This document shows, one piece after another, positions 1 through 8,670 of a stretch of DNA of 23,132 nt (the first letter of the stretch is position 1; each line of letters opens with the position of its first letter). A program made the translations under genes and the position numbers. This stretch comes from an uncultured Hungatella sp. (GTDB taxonomy: Bacteria; Bacillota; Clostridia; Lachnospirales; Lachnospiraceae): the NCBI GenBank assembly GCA_910588325.1, contig CAJUPP010000061.1, positions 1-23,132 on the forward strand, written 5' to 3'. The notes under the pieces were generated by a model. It made no database searches. It was not told the DNA's origin and saw only the letters and a program-made list of their open reading frames with translations.

Positions 1-71
1 GACGACGCGTATTCGTCGCGCCGAGCGCAAGAACATCGCTGTGGGTCAGGCCCAAGGAGGAGCCCATAAAG

Positions 72-1358
72 ATGAGTTTACAAGTAGAGAATTTAGAGAA
101 GAACATGGCAAAGATGACCGTGGAAGTGCCAGCTGAGAATTTAGAGAAGGCAATCAAGACCGCCTTTAACAAGAATAAAAACCGTTTCAACATTCCAGGT
201 TTCCGCAGAGGCAAAGCTCCTTTGGCTATGATTGAAAAGATGTACGGTCCGGAAGTTTTCTATGAGGAAGCAGCCAACCTTGTATTAGACGAGTCCTACC
301 CGGAAGCAGCAAAAGAAAGCGCTCTGGAGATTGTATCAAGACCGGAGATTGACATTGTACAGATTGAGAAAGGCAAGCCATTTATCTATACTGTCACCGT
401 AGCCGTAAAACCGGAAGTAACCTTAGGCGATTATAAGGGTATTCAGGTAGAGAAAGCTTCCGCAGAAGTAACGGATGAAGACGTGGAGAACGAGTTAAAG
501 AGAGTACAGAATCAGAACTCCAGACTTTTAACCATTGAGGACAGACCGGTACAGGACGGCGACCAGACGGTGATTGATTTTGACGGATACGTAGACGGCA
601 AGAGATTTGAGGGCGGCAAGAGCGAGGATTATCCTTTGACTATCGGCTCCCATTCTTTCATCGATACCTTTGAAGAGCAGCTGATCGGAAAAAATATCGG
701 CGAAGAGTGCGAAGTGAATGTGACGTTCCCGGAAGAGTATCATGCCAAAGAACTGGCAGGGAAACCGGCTGTGTTTAAGGTTACGGTAAAAGAGATTAAG
801 ATGAAGGAACTTCCGGAGTTAAATGATGAATTTGCGGAAGAAGTCTCAGAATTTGACACTTTAGATGAATACAAGACAGATATTCGGTCAAAGCTTTTGG
901 AGAGAAAGCAGAAGGACGCCGCTACGGAGAATGAGAATCGGGTGGTTGAGAAGGTAGTTGAGAATGCATCTATGGAGATTCCGGAGAAGATGCTGGAGAC
1001 TCAGGTGCAGAATATGATCAATGACTATGCCCGCAGAATGCAGAGCCAGGGGATGTCTCTGGAGCAGTACATGCAGTATACCGGCATGACTCTGGAAAGC
1101 CTTAAGGAGCAGACCAGGCCGCAGGCAGAGAAGAGCATCCGCACCAGACTGGTTCTGGAGGCTGTGGTAAAGGCAGAGGATATCAATATTTCCGATGAGG
1201 CAGTGGAAGAAGAACTTAAGAAGATGGCAGACAGCTACAAGATGGATATAGAGAAAGTAAAGGAAATCATGGGAGAGAGAGAACTGAAGCAGATGAGAGA
1301 AGATCTGGCTGTTCAGGAAGCAATCGATTTCCTTGTTGCAGAGGCGGAACTGGTATAA
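72..1358 (+). CDS. tig: Trigger factor, ribosome-associated chaperone/PPIase
   Basis: Trigger factor binds the ribosome next to the peptide exit tunnel, holds nascent chains and has peptidyl-prolyl isomerase activity. The 428-residue length is normal for the family. The N-terminal ribosome-binding signature GFRRGKAP is at residues 43-50. An FKBP-type PPIase domain spans about residues 160-243 (GDQTVIDFDGYVDG, then LTIGSHSFIDTFEEQL). A long charged helical C-terminal chaperone domain follows. An AAGGAGG ribosome site at about 54-60 precedes the ATG by about 11 bases. It lies 72 bp ahead of clpP, the usual order tig-clpP-clpX, which couples folding and degradation. No frameshift or missing motif was seen. 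Confidence 0.97.
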   Translation: MSLQVENLEKNMAKMTVEVPAENLEKAIKTAFNKNKNRFNIPGFRRGKAPLAMIEKMYGPEVFYEEAANLVLDESYPEAAKESALEIVSRPEIDIVQIEKGKPFIYTVTVAVKPEVTLGDYKGIQVEKASAEVTDEDVENELKRVQNQNSRLLTIEDRPVQDGDQTVIDFDGYVDGKRFEGGKSEDYPLTIGSHSFIDTFEEQLIGKNIGEECEVNVTFPEEYHAKELAGKPAVFKVTVKEIKMKELPELNDEFAEEVSEFDTLDEYKTDIRSKLLERKQKDAATENENRVVEKVVENASMEIPEKMLETQVQNMINDYARRMQSQGMSLEQYMQYTGMTLESLKEQTRPQAEKSIRTRLVLEAVVKAEDINISDEAVEEELKKMADSYKMDIEKVKEIMGERELKQMREDLAVQEAIDFLVAEAELV

Positions 1359-1430
1359 TCCGTTTCCTGTATGAGAGGTGAAAGGTGACAGCAAAGAGAG
1401 TGAATCTGTCACAGTTGAGGAGGATTAGAG

Positions 1431-2012
1431 ATGAGTTTGGTACCTTATGTAATAGAATCCACCAGCAGAGGCGAACGTTCCTATGATATTTATTCCCGTC
1501 TTTTAAAAGAGAGAATTATCTTTCTTGGAGAAGAGGTAAATGATGTGACGGCAAGTCTGGTAGTGGCCCAGCTTTTGTTCCTGGAGTCAGAAGACCCGGC
1601 AAAAGATATTAATCTGTATATCAACAGCCCGGGCGGTTCCGTGACGGCAGGTATGGCCATTTATGATACGATGAATTACATTAAGTGCGATGTGTCTACT
1701 GTGTGTATTGGCATGGCGGCAAGCATGGGAGCCTTTCTTCTGGCAGGCGGAGTGAAGGGAAAGAGATTCGTTCTTCCCAACGCGGAGGTGATGATTCACC
1801 AGCCTTCCGGTGGCGCCAAAGGTCAGGCTACGGAGATTCAGATAGTGGCGGAACAGATCCTTCGTACGAAGAAGAAACTAAATGAGATTCTGGCGGCTAA
1901 CACCGGCCAGCCCATCGAAGTGATCCAGCGGGATACGGAGCGGGATAATTATATGACTGCGGAAGAAGCTGTAACATATGGTTTGGTTGATGCCGTAATT
2001 TCGAAACATTAA
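1431..2012 (+). CDS. clpP: ATP-dependent Clp protease proteolytic subunit
   Basis: ClpP forms the tetradecameric serine-peptidase chamber that degrades proteins fed by ClpX or other Clp ATPases in the cytoplasm. At 193 residues it has the normal length. The catalytic triad is visible: Ser98 in GMAASMGAF, His123 in VMIHQPSGG, and Asp172 in TERDNYM. The oxyanion-loop motif NSPGGSV is at residues 65-71. A GAGGAGG ribosome site (1417-1423) precedes the ATG at 1431. The gene is followed after 28 bp by clpX, so the two are almost certainly cotranscribed. A weak 6-bp inverted repeat GTGACA/TGTCAC (1385-1412) lies in the tig-clpP spacer. I found no CtsR or CIRCE operator upstream. Confidence 0.98.
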   Translation: MSLVPYVIESTSRGERSYDIYSRLLKERIIFLGEEVNDVTASLVVAQLLFLESEDPAKDINLYINSPGGSVTAGMAIYDTMNYIKCDVSTVCIGMAASMGAFLLAGGVKGKRFVLPNAEVMIHQPSGGAKGQATEIQIVAEQILRTKKKLNEILAANTGQPIEVIQRDTERDNYMTAEEAVTYGLVDAVISKH

Positions 2013-2020
2013 GAGGCAGT

Positions 2021-2028
2021 AAAAGGAG
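2021..2028 (+). promoter_or_regulatory. clpX ribosome binding site that decides the start
   Basis: AAAAGGAG ends immediately before an ATG at 2029 (zero spacing) and 12 bases before the ATG at 2041. Only the second spacing allows normal initiation, so the 2041 start is preferred; it also gives the N terminus MPGRIDDRIRCSF that runs directly into the zinc finger. Confidence 0.6.
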
Positions 2029-2040
2029 ATGAAGTATAAA

Positions 2041-3342
2041 ATGCCAGGCAGAATTGATGATAGAATTCGCTGTTCCTTTTGTGGAAAGAGCCAGGACCAG
2101 GTAAGAAAATTAATCGCAGGTAACAATAATGTCTTTATCTGTGATGAGTGTATCGACCTGTGTTCGGAAATCCTGGAGGAAGAACTGGAAGAAGATGGTG
2201 AGGCAGCAGAAGGATTAGGCGAGATCAATCTGTTAAAACCTAAGGAAATCAAAGCATTTCTGGATGAATATGTGATTGGCCAGGAAGCAGCGAAACGGGT
2301 GTTGTCTGTGGCCGTCTACAATCACTATAAGCGCGTTACTTCCATGAAAAAGATGGATGTGGATGTACAGAAGAGCAATATTTTGATGTTAGGGCCTACT
2401 GGCAGCGGTAAAACCTATCTTGCACAGACCCTTGCCAAGATTCTGAATGTGCCTTTTGCCATTGCAGACGCAACTGCATTGACTGAGGCGGGATACGTAG
2501 GAGAAGATGTAGAGAATATTCTGTTAAAGCTGATTCAGTCTGCGGATTATGACATTCAGAAGGCAGAATACGGTATTATCTACATTGATGAGATTGATAA
2601 GATTACGAAAAAGTCGGAGAATGTTTCCATCACAAGAGATGTATCCGGAGAGGGTGTGCAGCAGGCGCTTTTGAAGATTCTGGAGGGAACCACAGCCAGT
2701 GTTCCGCCTCAGGGAGGAAGAAAGCATCCTCACCAGGAACTGCTTCAGATAGATACCACGAATATTCTGTTTATCTGCGGCGGCGCCTTTGACGGTCTGG
2801 AGAAAATTATCGAACGCCGTTTAAGCACTGGTTCCATTGGATTCAATGCGGAGATTGTGGATAAAAATAATACGGACCTGGATAAGCTGCTGAAACAGGT
2901 AGAGCCTCAGGATCTGATGAAGTTTGGTCTGATTCCGGAATTTATCGGGCGTGTGCCGGTGACAGTATCTCTGGAGCTTTTGTCGGAGGAGGCGCTTCTG
3001 CGTATTCTGAAAGAACCGAAAAATGCTCTGGTGAAACAGTATCAGAAGCTGTTCGAGTATGATGATGTGAAGCTGGAATTTTCCGATGAGTCATTGCGGG
3101 AGGTGGCTAAGCTGGCTACAGAGAGAAAGACAGGAGCCAGAGGCCTTCGTTCCATTATGGAATCCGTTATGATGGATCTGATGTATGAGATACCATCAGA
3201 CAATAACATCGGCATCTGTACAATTACAAAATCCGTAGTAGATAAGACGGGTGATCCGGAGATTATTTATCGGGATGCCGCAGTGCCTAGAAAAAATATG
3301 GCCCAGAGGCTGAAAAAAGAGCGGTCTGGTGAAATTGCATAA
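2041..3342 (+). CDS. clpX: ClpX, ATP-dependent unfoldase of the ClpXP protease
   Basis: ClpX is a hexameric AAA+ unfoldase that recognises substrates and threads them into ClpP. From the 2041 start it has 433 residues. A C4 zinc-binding domain has Cys11, Cys14, Cys34 and Cys37 (CSFC and CDEC). Walker A GPTGSGKT is at 118-125, the pore-loop motif GYVG follows, Walker B IIYIDEIDK has Asp183-Glu184, and the sensor-2 motif GARGLR lies near the C terminus. The IGF-type ClpP-docking loop appears as IGFNAE. An in-frame ATG at 2029 would add four residues, but it abuts the ribosome site. A strong intrinsic terminator at 3399-3432 probably ends the tig-clpP-clpX transcript. Confidence 0.97.
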   Translation: MPGRIDDRIRCSFCGKSQDQVRKLIAGNNNVFICDECIDLCSEILEEELEEDGEAAEGLGEINLLKPKEIKAFLDEYVIGQEAAKRVLSVAVYNHYKRVTSMKKMDVDVQKSNILMLGPTGSGKTYLAQTLAKILNVPFAIADATALTEAGYVGEDVENILLKLIQSADYDIQKAEYGIIYIDEIDKITKKSENVSITRDVSGEGVQQALLKILEGTTASVPPQGGRKHPHQELLQIDTTNILFICGGAFDGLEKIIERRLSTGSIGFNAEIVDKNNTDLDKLLKQVEPQDLMKFGLIPEFIGRVPVTVSLELLSEEALLRILKEPKNALVKQYQKLFEYDDVKLEFSDESLREVAKLATERKTGARGLRSIMESVMMDLMYEIPSDNNIGICTITKSVVDKTGDPEIIYRDAAVPRKNMAQRLKKERSGEIA

Positions 3343-3398
3343 TGATTGAATGGTAAGACAACAGTACACGCAGCACAGCATTTTCGAGAGTATTCAAT

Positions 3399-3432
3399 AA
3401 AAAGATGGGAGAAGCTTTAATCCCATCTTTTT
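3399..3432 (+). terminator. Intrinsic terminator between clpX and lon
   Basis: A perfect 12-bp inverted repeat, AAAAAGATGGGA (3399-3410) and TCCCATCTTTTT (3421-3432), has a 10-base loop and ends in a T run. The symmetrical A and T tracts would make it work on both strands. It separates the clpX transcript from lon. Confidence 0.88.
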
Positions 3433-3574
3433 CTATCATATGCAATGGAATAAGAATCCTATATGATGAGGAAAGAACAGGGAGATACAAGGATGTGAAG
3501 CATATGAGCAGTCTCGGAAACTCAGCCGCAAAGATGGGCGCAGGGAAGTTTCGAGAGTGCTCCATATATGGAAT

Positions 3575-3580
3575 GGAGGA
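3575..3580 (+). promoter_or_regulatory. lon ribosome binding site that decides the start
   Basis: GGAGGA lies 4 bases before the ATG at 3585 and overlaps an earlier in-frame ATG at 3573. This is the only good ribosome site near the conserved Lon N terminus. Confidence 0.7.
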
Positions 3581-3584
3581 AAAA

Positions 3585-5897
3585 ATGGAGGAGACAGCCA
3601 TAACAATACCGGTCATTGCTCTGCGCGGGCTGACGGTTTTTCCGGAGATGATGATCCATTTTGATATAAGCAGAAAAAAATCTGTGGCGGCAGTTGAGAA
3701 AGCCATGGAGGGCAGCCAGAAGGTGTTTCTTGTAACACAAAAGAATCCGGAGGTACTGGAACCGGGTATGGAAGATTTGTACCATGTGGGAACCATTGCT
3801 CTTGTGAGGCAGCTGGTAAAGATGCCAAACGGAGTCATTCGCGCCATGGTAGAGGGAATTGAGAGGGCGCAGCTTCTGTCTCTGGAAACAGACGGTTCCA
3901 TGCTCACCGGGCAGGTGGAGACTGTTGTGGAAGAGGAAAATGATCTGGAGTACGGGGCGAAAGACGCCATGCTTCAGGTGCTTAAAAGTAAGCTGGAGGA
4001 GTATGGGGGGAGTTATCCCAGATTTGCCAAGGAGGTTCTGCCTGGTCTTCTAACACTCCAGGACCTGGATCAGCTAATAGACCAGAGTTGTCAGCAGCTT
4101 TCCTGGGATTATCTGACCCGGCAGGAATTTTTGGAGGCTATGGGAACAGCAGAAAGGTATGAAGCACTGGTCCGTCATCTGTTTACGGAGATTGAAGTGG
4201 GGCGGATCAAACAGGACTTTCAAAATAAGGTGAAGTCTGCAATCAATAAGAACCAGAGGGATTACATATTAAGGGAGCAGATGCGCATCATCCGGGAAGA
4301 ACTGGGGGAGAGCAGTCCCTCCGGCGATGCCGAAGAATATGAAAAGAAGCTGGAACAGTTAAAGGCCGACAAGGAGACAAAGGAAAAGATACAAAAGGAG
4401 ATAGACCGGTTAAAAGACATGCCGGGAAGCAGCCAGGAGGCCAATGTAATTCGGAACTATATTGAGACCCTGCTGGAACTTCCATGGAAAAAGGTCTCTA
4501 AGGACAATCATGACATTCACCATGCCCAGCAGATTCTGAATGAGGATCATTATGGCCTGGAAAAGGTGAAAGAGCGGGTGTTGGAATATCTGGCTGTCCG
4601 CAGTCTGACGAAGAAGGGAACAGGGCCGATTCTTTGTCTGGTAGGTCCTCCCGGAACCGGTAAGACATCCATCGCCCGTTCCGTAGCCAGAGCATTAAAC
4701 AAAAAATATGTCCGCATCAGTTTAGGAGGCATCCGGGATGAGGCAGAGATCCGGGGACATCGGAAGACTTACATCGGCGCTATGCCGGGACGCCTGGTAG
4801 AGGGGCTTCGTCAGGCTGGGGTAGGCAATCCTCTGATGCTCTTAGACGAGATTGACAAGATCAGCACGGACTACAGAGGAGATGCCTCCTCCGCGCTTTT
4901 GGAGGTTTTGGACGGGGAACAGAATATGAAGTTCAGGGATCACTATGTGGAGACGCCTGTTGATTTATCCCAGGTATTGTTCATCGCTACGGCCAACACG
5001 ACACAGACCATTCCCAGGCCTCTTTTGGACCGGATGGAAATGATTGAAATCAACAGTTATACCGAGAATGAAAAATTCCATATTGCCAAAGACTATCTGG
5101 TGAAAAAGCAGATGGAGAAAAACGGTCTGCCAAAAAAGCAGCTGGTTATCAGTGACAGCGCACTCAGGAAGATTATCCATAATTACACAAGAGAAGCAGG
5201 AGTTCGGAATCTGGAACACAGAATCGGGGACATTTGCCGGAAGGCGGCCAGGGAGTATCTGGAGAATAAAAAAGCAGGAATTCGCGTGATGGAGTCCAAT
5301 CTGGAAAAATATCTGGGGAAAGAGAGGATTTCCTTTGAGGATGCCAATGAGGAGGACCAGATTGGCGTTGTGCGGGGACTGGCTTGGACCAGTGTAGGGG
5401 GAGATACCCTGCAGATCGAGGTTAATGTGATGCCAGGAAAGGGTGAATTAAAGCTGACGGGACAGATGGGGGACGTGATGAAGGAATCCGCTCAAATCGC
5501 TTTGACTTACGTTCGGTCCGTTGGCCCCAAGTATCAGATAAGTGATGATTTTTTTGAGAAACATGATCTCCATATTCATATCCCGGAAGGAGCAGTGCCC
5601 AAGGATGGCCCGTCGGCGGGGATTACCATGGCGACGGCTATGATTTCGGCGGTGACGGAGCGTCTTGTGGATTGTAAGACGGCCATGACCGGAGAGATTA
5701 CCCTGAGAGGGAGGGTATTGCCTATCGGGGGATTGAAAGAGAAGATTCTTGCGGCGCAGATGGCACATATGAAGAAGGTGCTGGTGCCGGATAAGAACCG
5801 TCCGGATGTTGGGGAATTATCGAAGGAGATTACCAGGGGATTGGAGATTGTGTATGTAAAAGAGATGGGGGATGTGTTGAGGGAGGCGTTGGTGTAA
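3585..5897 (+). CDS. lon: Lon ATP-dependent serine protease (LonA type)
   Basis: Lon degrades misfolded and regulatory proteins using fused AAA+ and protease domains. From the 3585 start it has 770 residues, typical for LonA, and begins with the conserved N-terminal strand TIPVIALRGLTVFP. An N-terminal substrate domain and a coiled-coil (about residues 200-290) are followed by Walker A GPPGTGKT (354-361) and Walker B LMLLDEIDK. The protease domain has catalytic Ser677 in PKDGPSAG and Lys720 in GGLKEK; their 43-residue spacing equals that of E. coli Lon Ser679/Lys722. The open frame extends back to 3405, but that start lies inside the terminator stem and would add 60 unconserved residues. It therefore has a leader of about 150 nt and probably its own promoter. 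engB follows after 44 bp. Confidence 0.97.
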   Translation: MEETAITIPVIALRGLTVFPEMMIHFDISRKKSVAAVEKAMEGSQKVFLVTQKNPEVLEPGMEDLYHVGTIALVRQLVKMPNGVIRAMVEGIERAQLLSLETDGSMLTGQVETVVEEENDLEYGAKDAMLQVLKSKLEEYGGSYPRFAKEVLPGLLTLQDLDQLIDQSCQQLSWDYLTRQEFLEAMGTAERYEALVRHLFTEIEVGRIKQDFQNKVKSAINKNQRDYILREQMRIIREELGESSPSGDAEEYEKKLEQLKADKETKEKIQKEIDRLKDMPGSSQEANVIRNYIETLLELPWKKVSKDNHDIHHAQQILNEDHYGLEKVKERVLEYLAVRSLTKKGTGPILCLVGPPGTGKTSIARSVARALNKKYVRISLGGIRDEAEIRGHRKTYIGAMPGRLVEGLRQAGVGNPLMLLDEIDKISTDYRGDASSALLEVLDGEQNMKFRDHYVETPVDLSQVLFIATANTTQTIPRPLLDRMEMIEINSYTENEKFHIAKDYLVKKQMEKNGLPKKQLVISDSALRKIIHNYTREAGVRNLEHRIGDICRKAAREYLENKKAGIRVMESNLEKYLGKERISFEDANEEDQIGVVRGLAWTSVGGDTLQIEVNVMPGKGELKLTGQMGDVMKESAQIALTYVRSVGPKYQISDDFFEKHDLHIHIPEGAVPKDGPSAGITMATAMISAVTERLVDCKTAMTGEITLRGRVLPIGGLKEKILAAQMAHMKKVLVPDKNRPDVGELSKEITRGLEIVYVKEMGDVLREALV

Positions 5898-5941
5898 TAT
5901 CAGGATATGGGAAGTATTTTAGATTTGAAGGGAGATGGGCC

Positions 5942-6526
5942 ATGATTATTAAGAAAGCGGAATTGGAGACTGTATGCGGGATTACCAGCAGGCTGCCGGA
6001 GCATGAACAGCCGGAGTTTGCATTTGCGGGAAAATCTAATGTGGGAAAGTCTTCCCTGATTAATGGACTGCTGAATCGAAAATCTCTGGCAAGGACCTCT
6101 TCACAGCCGGGGAAGACTCAGACGATTAATTTTTATCGTGTGAATGACCTGCTCTATTTTGTGGATCTTCCGGGCTACGGGTATACGAAGGCTGCAGTGG
6201 AAGTAAAGGAAAAATGGGGGAAGATGGTGGAGAATTATCTCCGCAAATCTTCTGTGCTTCGCTGTGTGTTTCTGTTGGTGGATATCAGGCATGAACCGTC
6301 GGTAAATGATAAGACCATGTATGATTGGATTGTCCGTAATGGATTTCATCCTATAGTCATTGCAACCAAACTGGATAAGATTAAGCGCAGTCAGATACAG
6401 AAACAGGTGAAGTTGCTGCGGACAGGCCTGGGAATGGAGAGGGAGGATATTCTGATTCCGTTTTCTGCAGAGACGAAGCAGGGGAGAGAAGAAATCTGGC
6501 AGTTGATTGAGAGCATGGAAAATTAA
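5942..6526 (+). CDS. engB: Ribosome biogenesis GTPase EngB (YsxC/YihA)
   Basis: EngB is an essential GTPase needed for assembly of the 50S ribosomal subunit. At 194 residues it is a single GTPase domain of normal size. G1 is GKSNVGKS (30-37), the threonine of switch I is within QPGKTQTINF, G3 is DLPGYG (75-80) and G4 is TKLDK (142-146). The family's PGKTQTINF signature makes the assignment specific compared with other Era-like GTPases. A GGGAGATG ribosome site precedes the ATG. It follows lon by 44 bp, a gene pair conserved in Firmicutes (lonA-ysxC in Bacillus), and precedes the glucosidase by 13 bp, so all three may be cotranscribed. Confidence 0.97.
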   Translation: MIIKKAELETVCGITSRLPEHEQPEFAFAGKSNVGKSSLINGLLNRKSLARTSSQPGKTQTINFYRVNDLLYFVDLPGYGYTKAAVEVKEKWGKMVENYLRKSSVLRCVFLLVDIRHEPSVNDKTMYDWIVRNGFHPIVIATKLDKIKRSQIQKQVKLLRTGLGMEREDILIPFSAETKQGREEIWQLIESMEN

Positions 6527-6539
6527 AAGGAGGGTGTGT

Positions 6540-8255
6540 ATGTCTAAGATGTGGTGGAAGGAAAGTGTTGTGTATCAGATTTATCCAAGAAGCTTTATGG
6601 ACAGCAACGGAGACGGGATCGGGGATATTAACGGGATTACCCAGAAGTTGGATTACCTTAAAAAACTAGGGATTGATGTGATCTGGCTGTCGCCGGTTTA
6701 TCAGTCTCCCAATGATGACAATGGTTACGACATCAGCGATTATCAGGCTATTATGCCGGAGTTTGGAACTATGGAGGACTTTGACCGGATGCTGTCAGAA
6801 GCCCACAAACGGGGAATCCGTATTGTCATGGATCTGGTGGTGAACCATACGTCGGATGAGCATCCCTGGTTTGTTGAAAGCCGGAAGTCCAAGGATAATC
6901 CATATCGGGATTACTATATATGGCGGGAAGGAAAAAGGGTTGAGAGACAAAAGGGGGAGAATGGCGATGGCAGTACAAAACTGCAGGAGCCAAATAACTG
7001 GGGTTCATTTTTCAGCGGTTCTGCCTGGCAGTATGAGGAACAGACACAGATGTATTACCTTCACCTGTTTTCCAAAAAGCAGCCGGATTTAAACTGGGAA
7101 AATGACAAGGTCAGGGAGGAAGTATTCTCCATGATGGACTGGTGGCTGAAAAAAGGGATTGACGGATTCCGCATGGATGTTATCAGCCTGATTTCCAAGG
7201 TGCAGAGCTTTCCAGATGGTCCGGCCAGGGAAAAATCTTCTTATGGAAATGCTGGTCCCTATACGGCCAATGGTCCCAGAGTTCATGAATTTTTGAGAGA
7301 GATGAATCAGAAGGTGCTGTCAAAATATGATATTATGACAGTAGGAGAAGCTTCCGGAGTGACAGTGGAGGAAGCGAAAAAGTATGCTTCTTTGGATGGC
7401 TCGGAGTTAAATATGGTATTTCAGTTTGAGCATGTGGATTTAGATGGCGGAGAGACCTTTAAGTGGAATGACAAAAAAATTGATCTGGTAGAGTTAAAGG
7501 AGACATTAAGCAAGTGGCAGTGTGAGCTGGACGGAAAGGCGTGGAACAGCCTGTACTGGGATAATCACGATCAGCCAAGAATCGTTTCCCGCCTTGGAGA
7601 CGACACGGTTTACCGGGAGAGAAGCGCCAAAATGCTGGCCACTTGCCTGCACATGATGCAGGGAACGCCCTACATTTATCAGGGCGAGGAGCTGGGAATG
7701 ACCAATGTGCCGTTCCAGGGAATTGAGGATTTTCGGGATATCGAGAGCATCAACGCATTTCGGGAACTGACAGAAGGAGGAATGGATGCCGAGACAGTCC
7801 TTAAATACATCCGGTATAAGAGCAGAGACAATGCCAGAACCCCGTTTCAGTGGGATGACAGTAAGATGGCCGGATTTACTGTGGGTACTCCCTGGATTAT
7901 GGTGAACCCAAACTATAAAGAGATCAATGCGAAGAATGCCCTGGAGCAGGATGATTCCATATTTTATTATTACCAGAAATTAATTCGCTTAAGGAAAGAA
8001 TACAGAGTAATCGTGTACGGACACTATGAGCTGTTGCTGCCAAAGAGCAGGGAACTGTATGTCTACACCAGAGAATATGAGGGCGACCGTTTGCTGACAA
8101 TCTGCAATTTTACCGGTGAAAAATCAGAGTACCGGATTCCGGCAGAGTTTAACCAGGGGAGGATTCTGATATCCAATGTGAAACGAAGCCAGGTAAAGGA
8201 AGAGACATTGGCGTTGGAGCCTTACGAGGCTTTGGTGCTGTACTGTGAAAATTGA
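6540..8255 (+). CDS. malL: GH13 oligo-1,6-glucosidase / alpha-glucosidase
   Basis: This cytoplasmic GH13 (subfamily 31-like) enzyme should release glucose from the non-reducing end of imported isomalto- or malto-oligosaccharides. The 571 residues are typical. The TIM-barrel motifs are present: WWKESVVYQIYPRSF at the N terminus, DLVVNHTS (98-105), GFRMDVISLISK with nucleophile Asp213, TVGEASG with acid/base Glu270, and NHDQPR with Asp344. Val214, directly after the nucleophile, is the residue associated in this family with alpha-1,6 preference, where Ala or Thr favours alpha-1,4. The start at 6540 has AAAGGAGGG 6 bases upstream; the frame opens earlier at 6507 inside engB. No PTS or transporter gene is nearby, so the substrate is inferred. 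Trehalose-6-phosphate hydrolase is a less likely alternative. Confidence 0.9.
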   Translation: MSKMWWKESVVYQIYPRSFMDSNGDGIGDINGITQKLDYLKKLGIDVIWLSPVYQSPNDDNGYDISDYQAIMPEFGTMEDFDRMLSEAHKRGIRIVMDLVVNHTSDEHPWFVESRKSKDNPYRDYYIWREGKRVERQKGENGDGSTKLQEPNNWGSFFSGSAWQYEEQTQMYYLHLFSKKQPDLNWENDKVREEVFSMMDWWLKKGIDGFRMDVISLISKVQSFPDGPAREKSSYGNAGPYTANGPRVHEFLREMNQKVLSKYDIMTVGEASGVTVEEAKKYASLDGSELNMVFQFEHVDLDGGETFKWNDKKIDLVELKETLSKWQCELDGKAWNSLYWDNHDQPRIVSRLGDDTVYRERSAKMLATCLHMMQGTPYIYQGEELGMTNVPFQGIEDFRDIESINAFRELTEGGMDAETVLKYIRYKSRDNARTPFQWDDSKMAGFTVGTPWIMVNPNYKEINAKNALEQDDSIFYYYQKLIRLRKEYRVIVYGHYELLLPKSRELYVYTREYEGDRLLTICNFTGEKSEYRIPAEFNQGRILISNVKRSQVKEETLALEPYEALVLYCEN

Positions 8256-8268
8256 GGGAGAAGGCGCG

Positions 8269-8541
8269 ATGAAAAGCAGAAGAGAACATCTTTCAAAGAT
8301 CTCTCTCACCGACCACGAAAAGAAACGGATATCCGATGAGATTAAAGCGTTTTATCTGGATGAGCGGGGAGAGGATATAGGAATTATTGAACAGCAGCAG
8401 CTTTTTGATTTGTTTGTGGAACAGCTTGGGCCTTTGCTCTATGACAAAGGGCTGGATGATGCCAGAAAATGGTATCAGAGGCAGATGGAGAACCTGGAGT
8501 CTGATTATTACCTGCTTTACAAGGAGAATGGGCTTGGGTGA
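8269..8541 (+). CDS. DUF2164 family small protein
   Basis: This 90-residue soluble protein has no known function. It resembles the DUF2164 family in layout: an N-terminal helix beginning LTDHEKKRISDEI, an acidic turn DERGEDIGIIE, then FDLFVEQLGPLLYDKGLDDA and a C-terminal charged helix. The chosen ATG at 8269 has AGAAGG upstream; a GTG at 8245 would overlap the end of the glucosidase gene. It follows that gene by 13 bp and is the last gene of the plus-strand block before the convergent sigG. The family call comes from sequence memory, not a search. Confidence 0.75.
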   Translation: MKSRREHLSKISLTDHEKKRISDEIKAFYLDERGEDIGIIEQQQLFDLFVEQLGPLLYDKGLDDARKWYQRQMENLESDYYLLYKENGLG

Positions 8542-8551
8542 AAGTATAAGA

Positions 8552-8652
8552 AGAGTTCCCTTTAAAGGACGCGCACAGGATGCAGTAAACGCATTCCGGC
8601 GCAATCTACGGTCAGCGCAGCGGAGTGCGCAGACCTGCAGCAGGGGAACTCT
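8552..8652. repeat. Long intergenic inverted repeat A (DUF2164/sigG convergent gap)
   Basis: The outer arms AGAGTTCCC (8552-8560) and GGGAACTCT (8644-8652) are perfectly complementary across 83 bases, and pairing continues imperfectly outside. Inside are a second perfect pair GCGCAC/GTGCGC and the core AGCGCAGCGG. It lies between two convergent genes, where a long hairpin could stop transcription from both sides. Confidence 0.65.
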
Positions 8653-8670
8653 CTTTACATGCCAAAGGAA

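Noticed and set aside
1385..1412. GTGACA/TGTCAC inverted repeat as a CtsR-type site before clpP
   Set aside because: It does not match the tandem GGTCAAA heptads of CtsR and is short enough to arise by chance.
3433..3470. A sigma-A promoter for lon at the TATATGAT sequence
   Set aside because: The -35 position at proper spacing matches poorly. A lon promoter is likely in this gap, but the sequence does not fix it.
3287..3970. Minus-strand 227-codon frame across the clpX-lon junction
   Set aside because: It is antisense to conserved lon and clpX codons and to a terminator, has low-complexity Ser-rich composition, and no ribosome site supports it.
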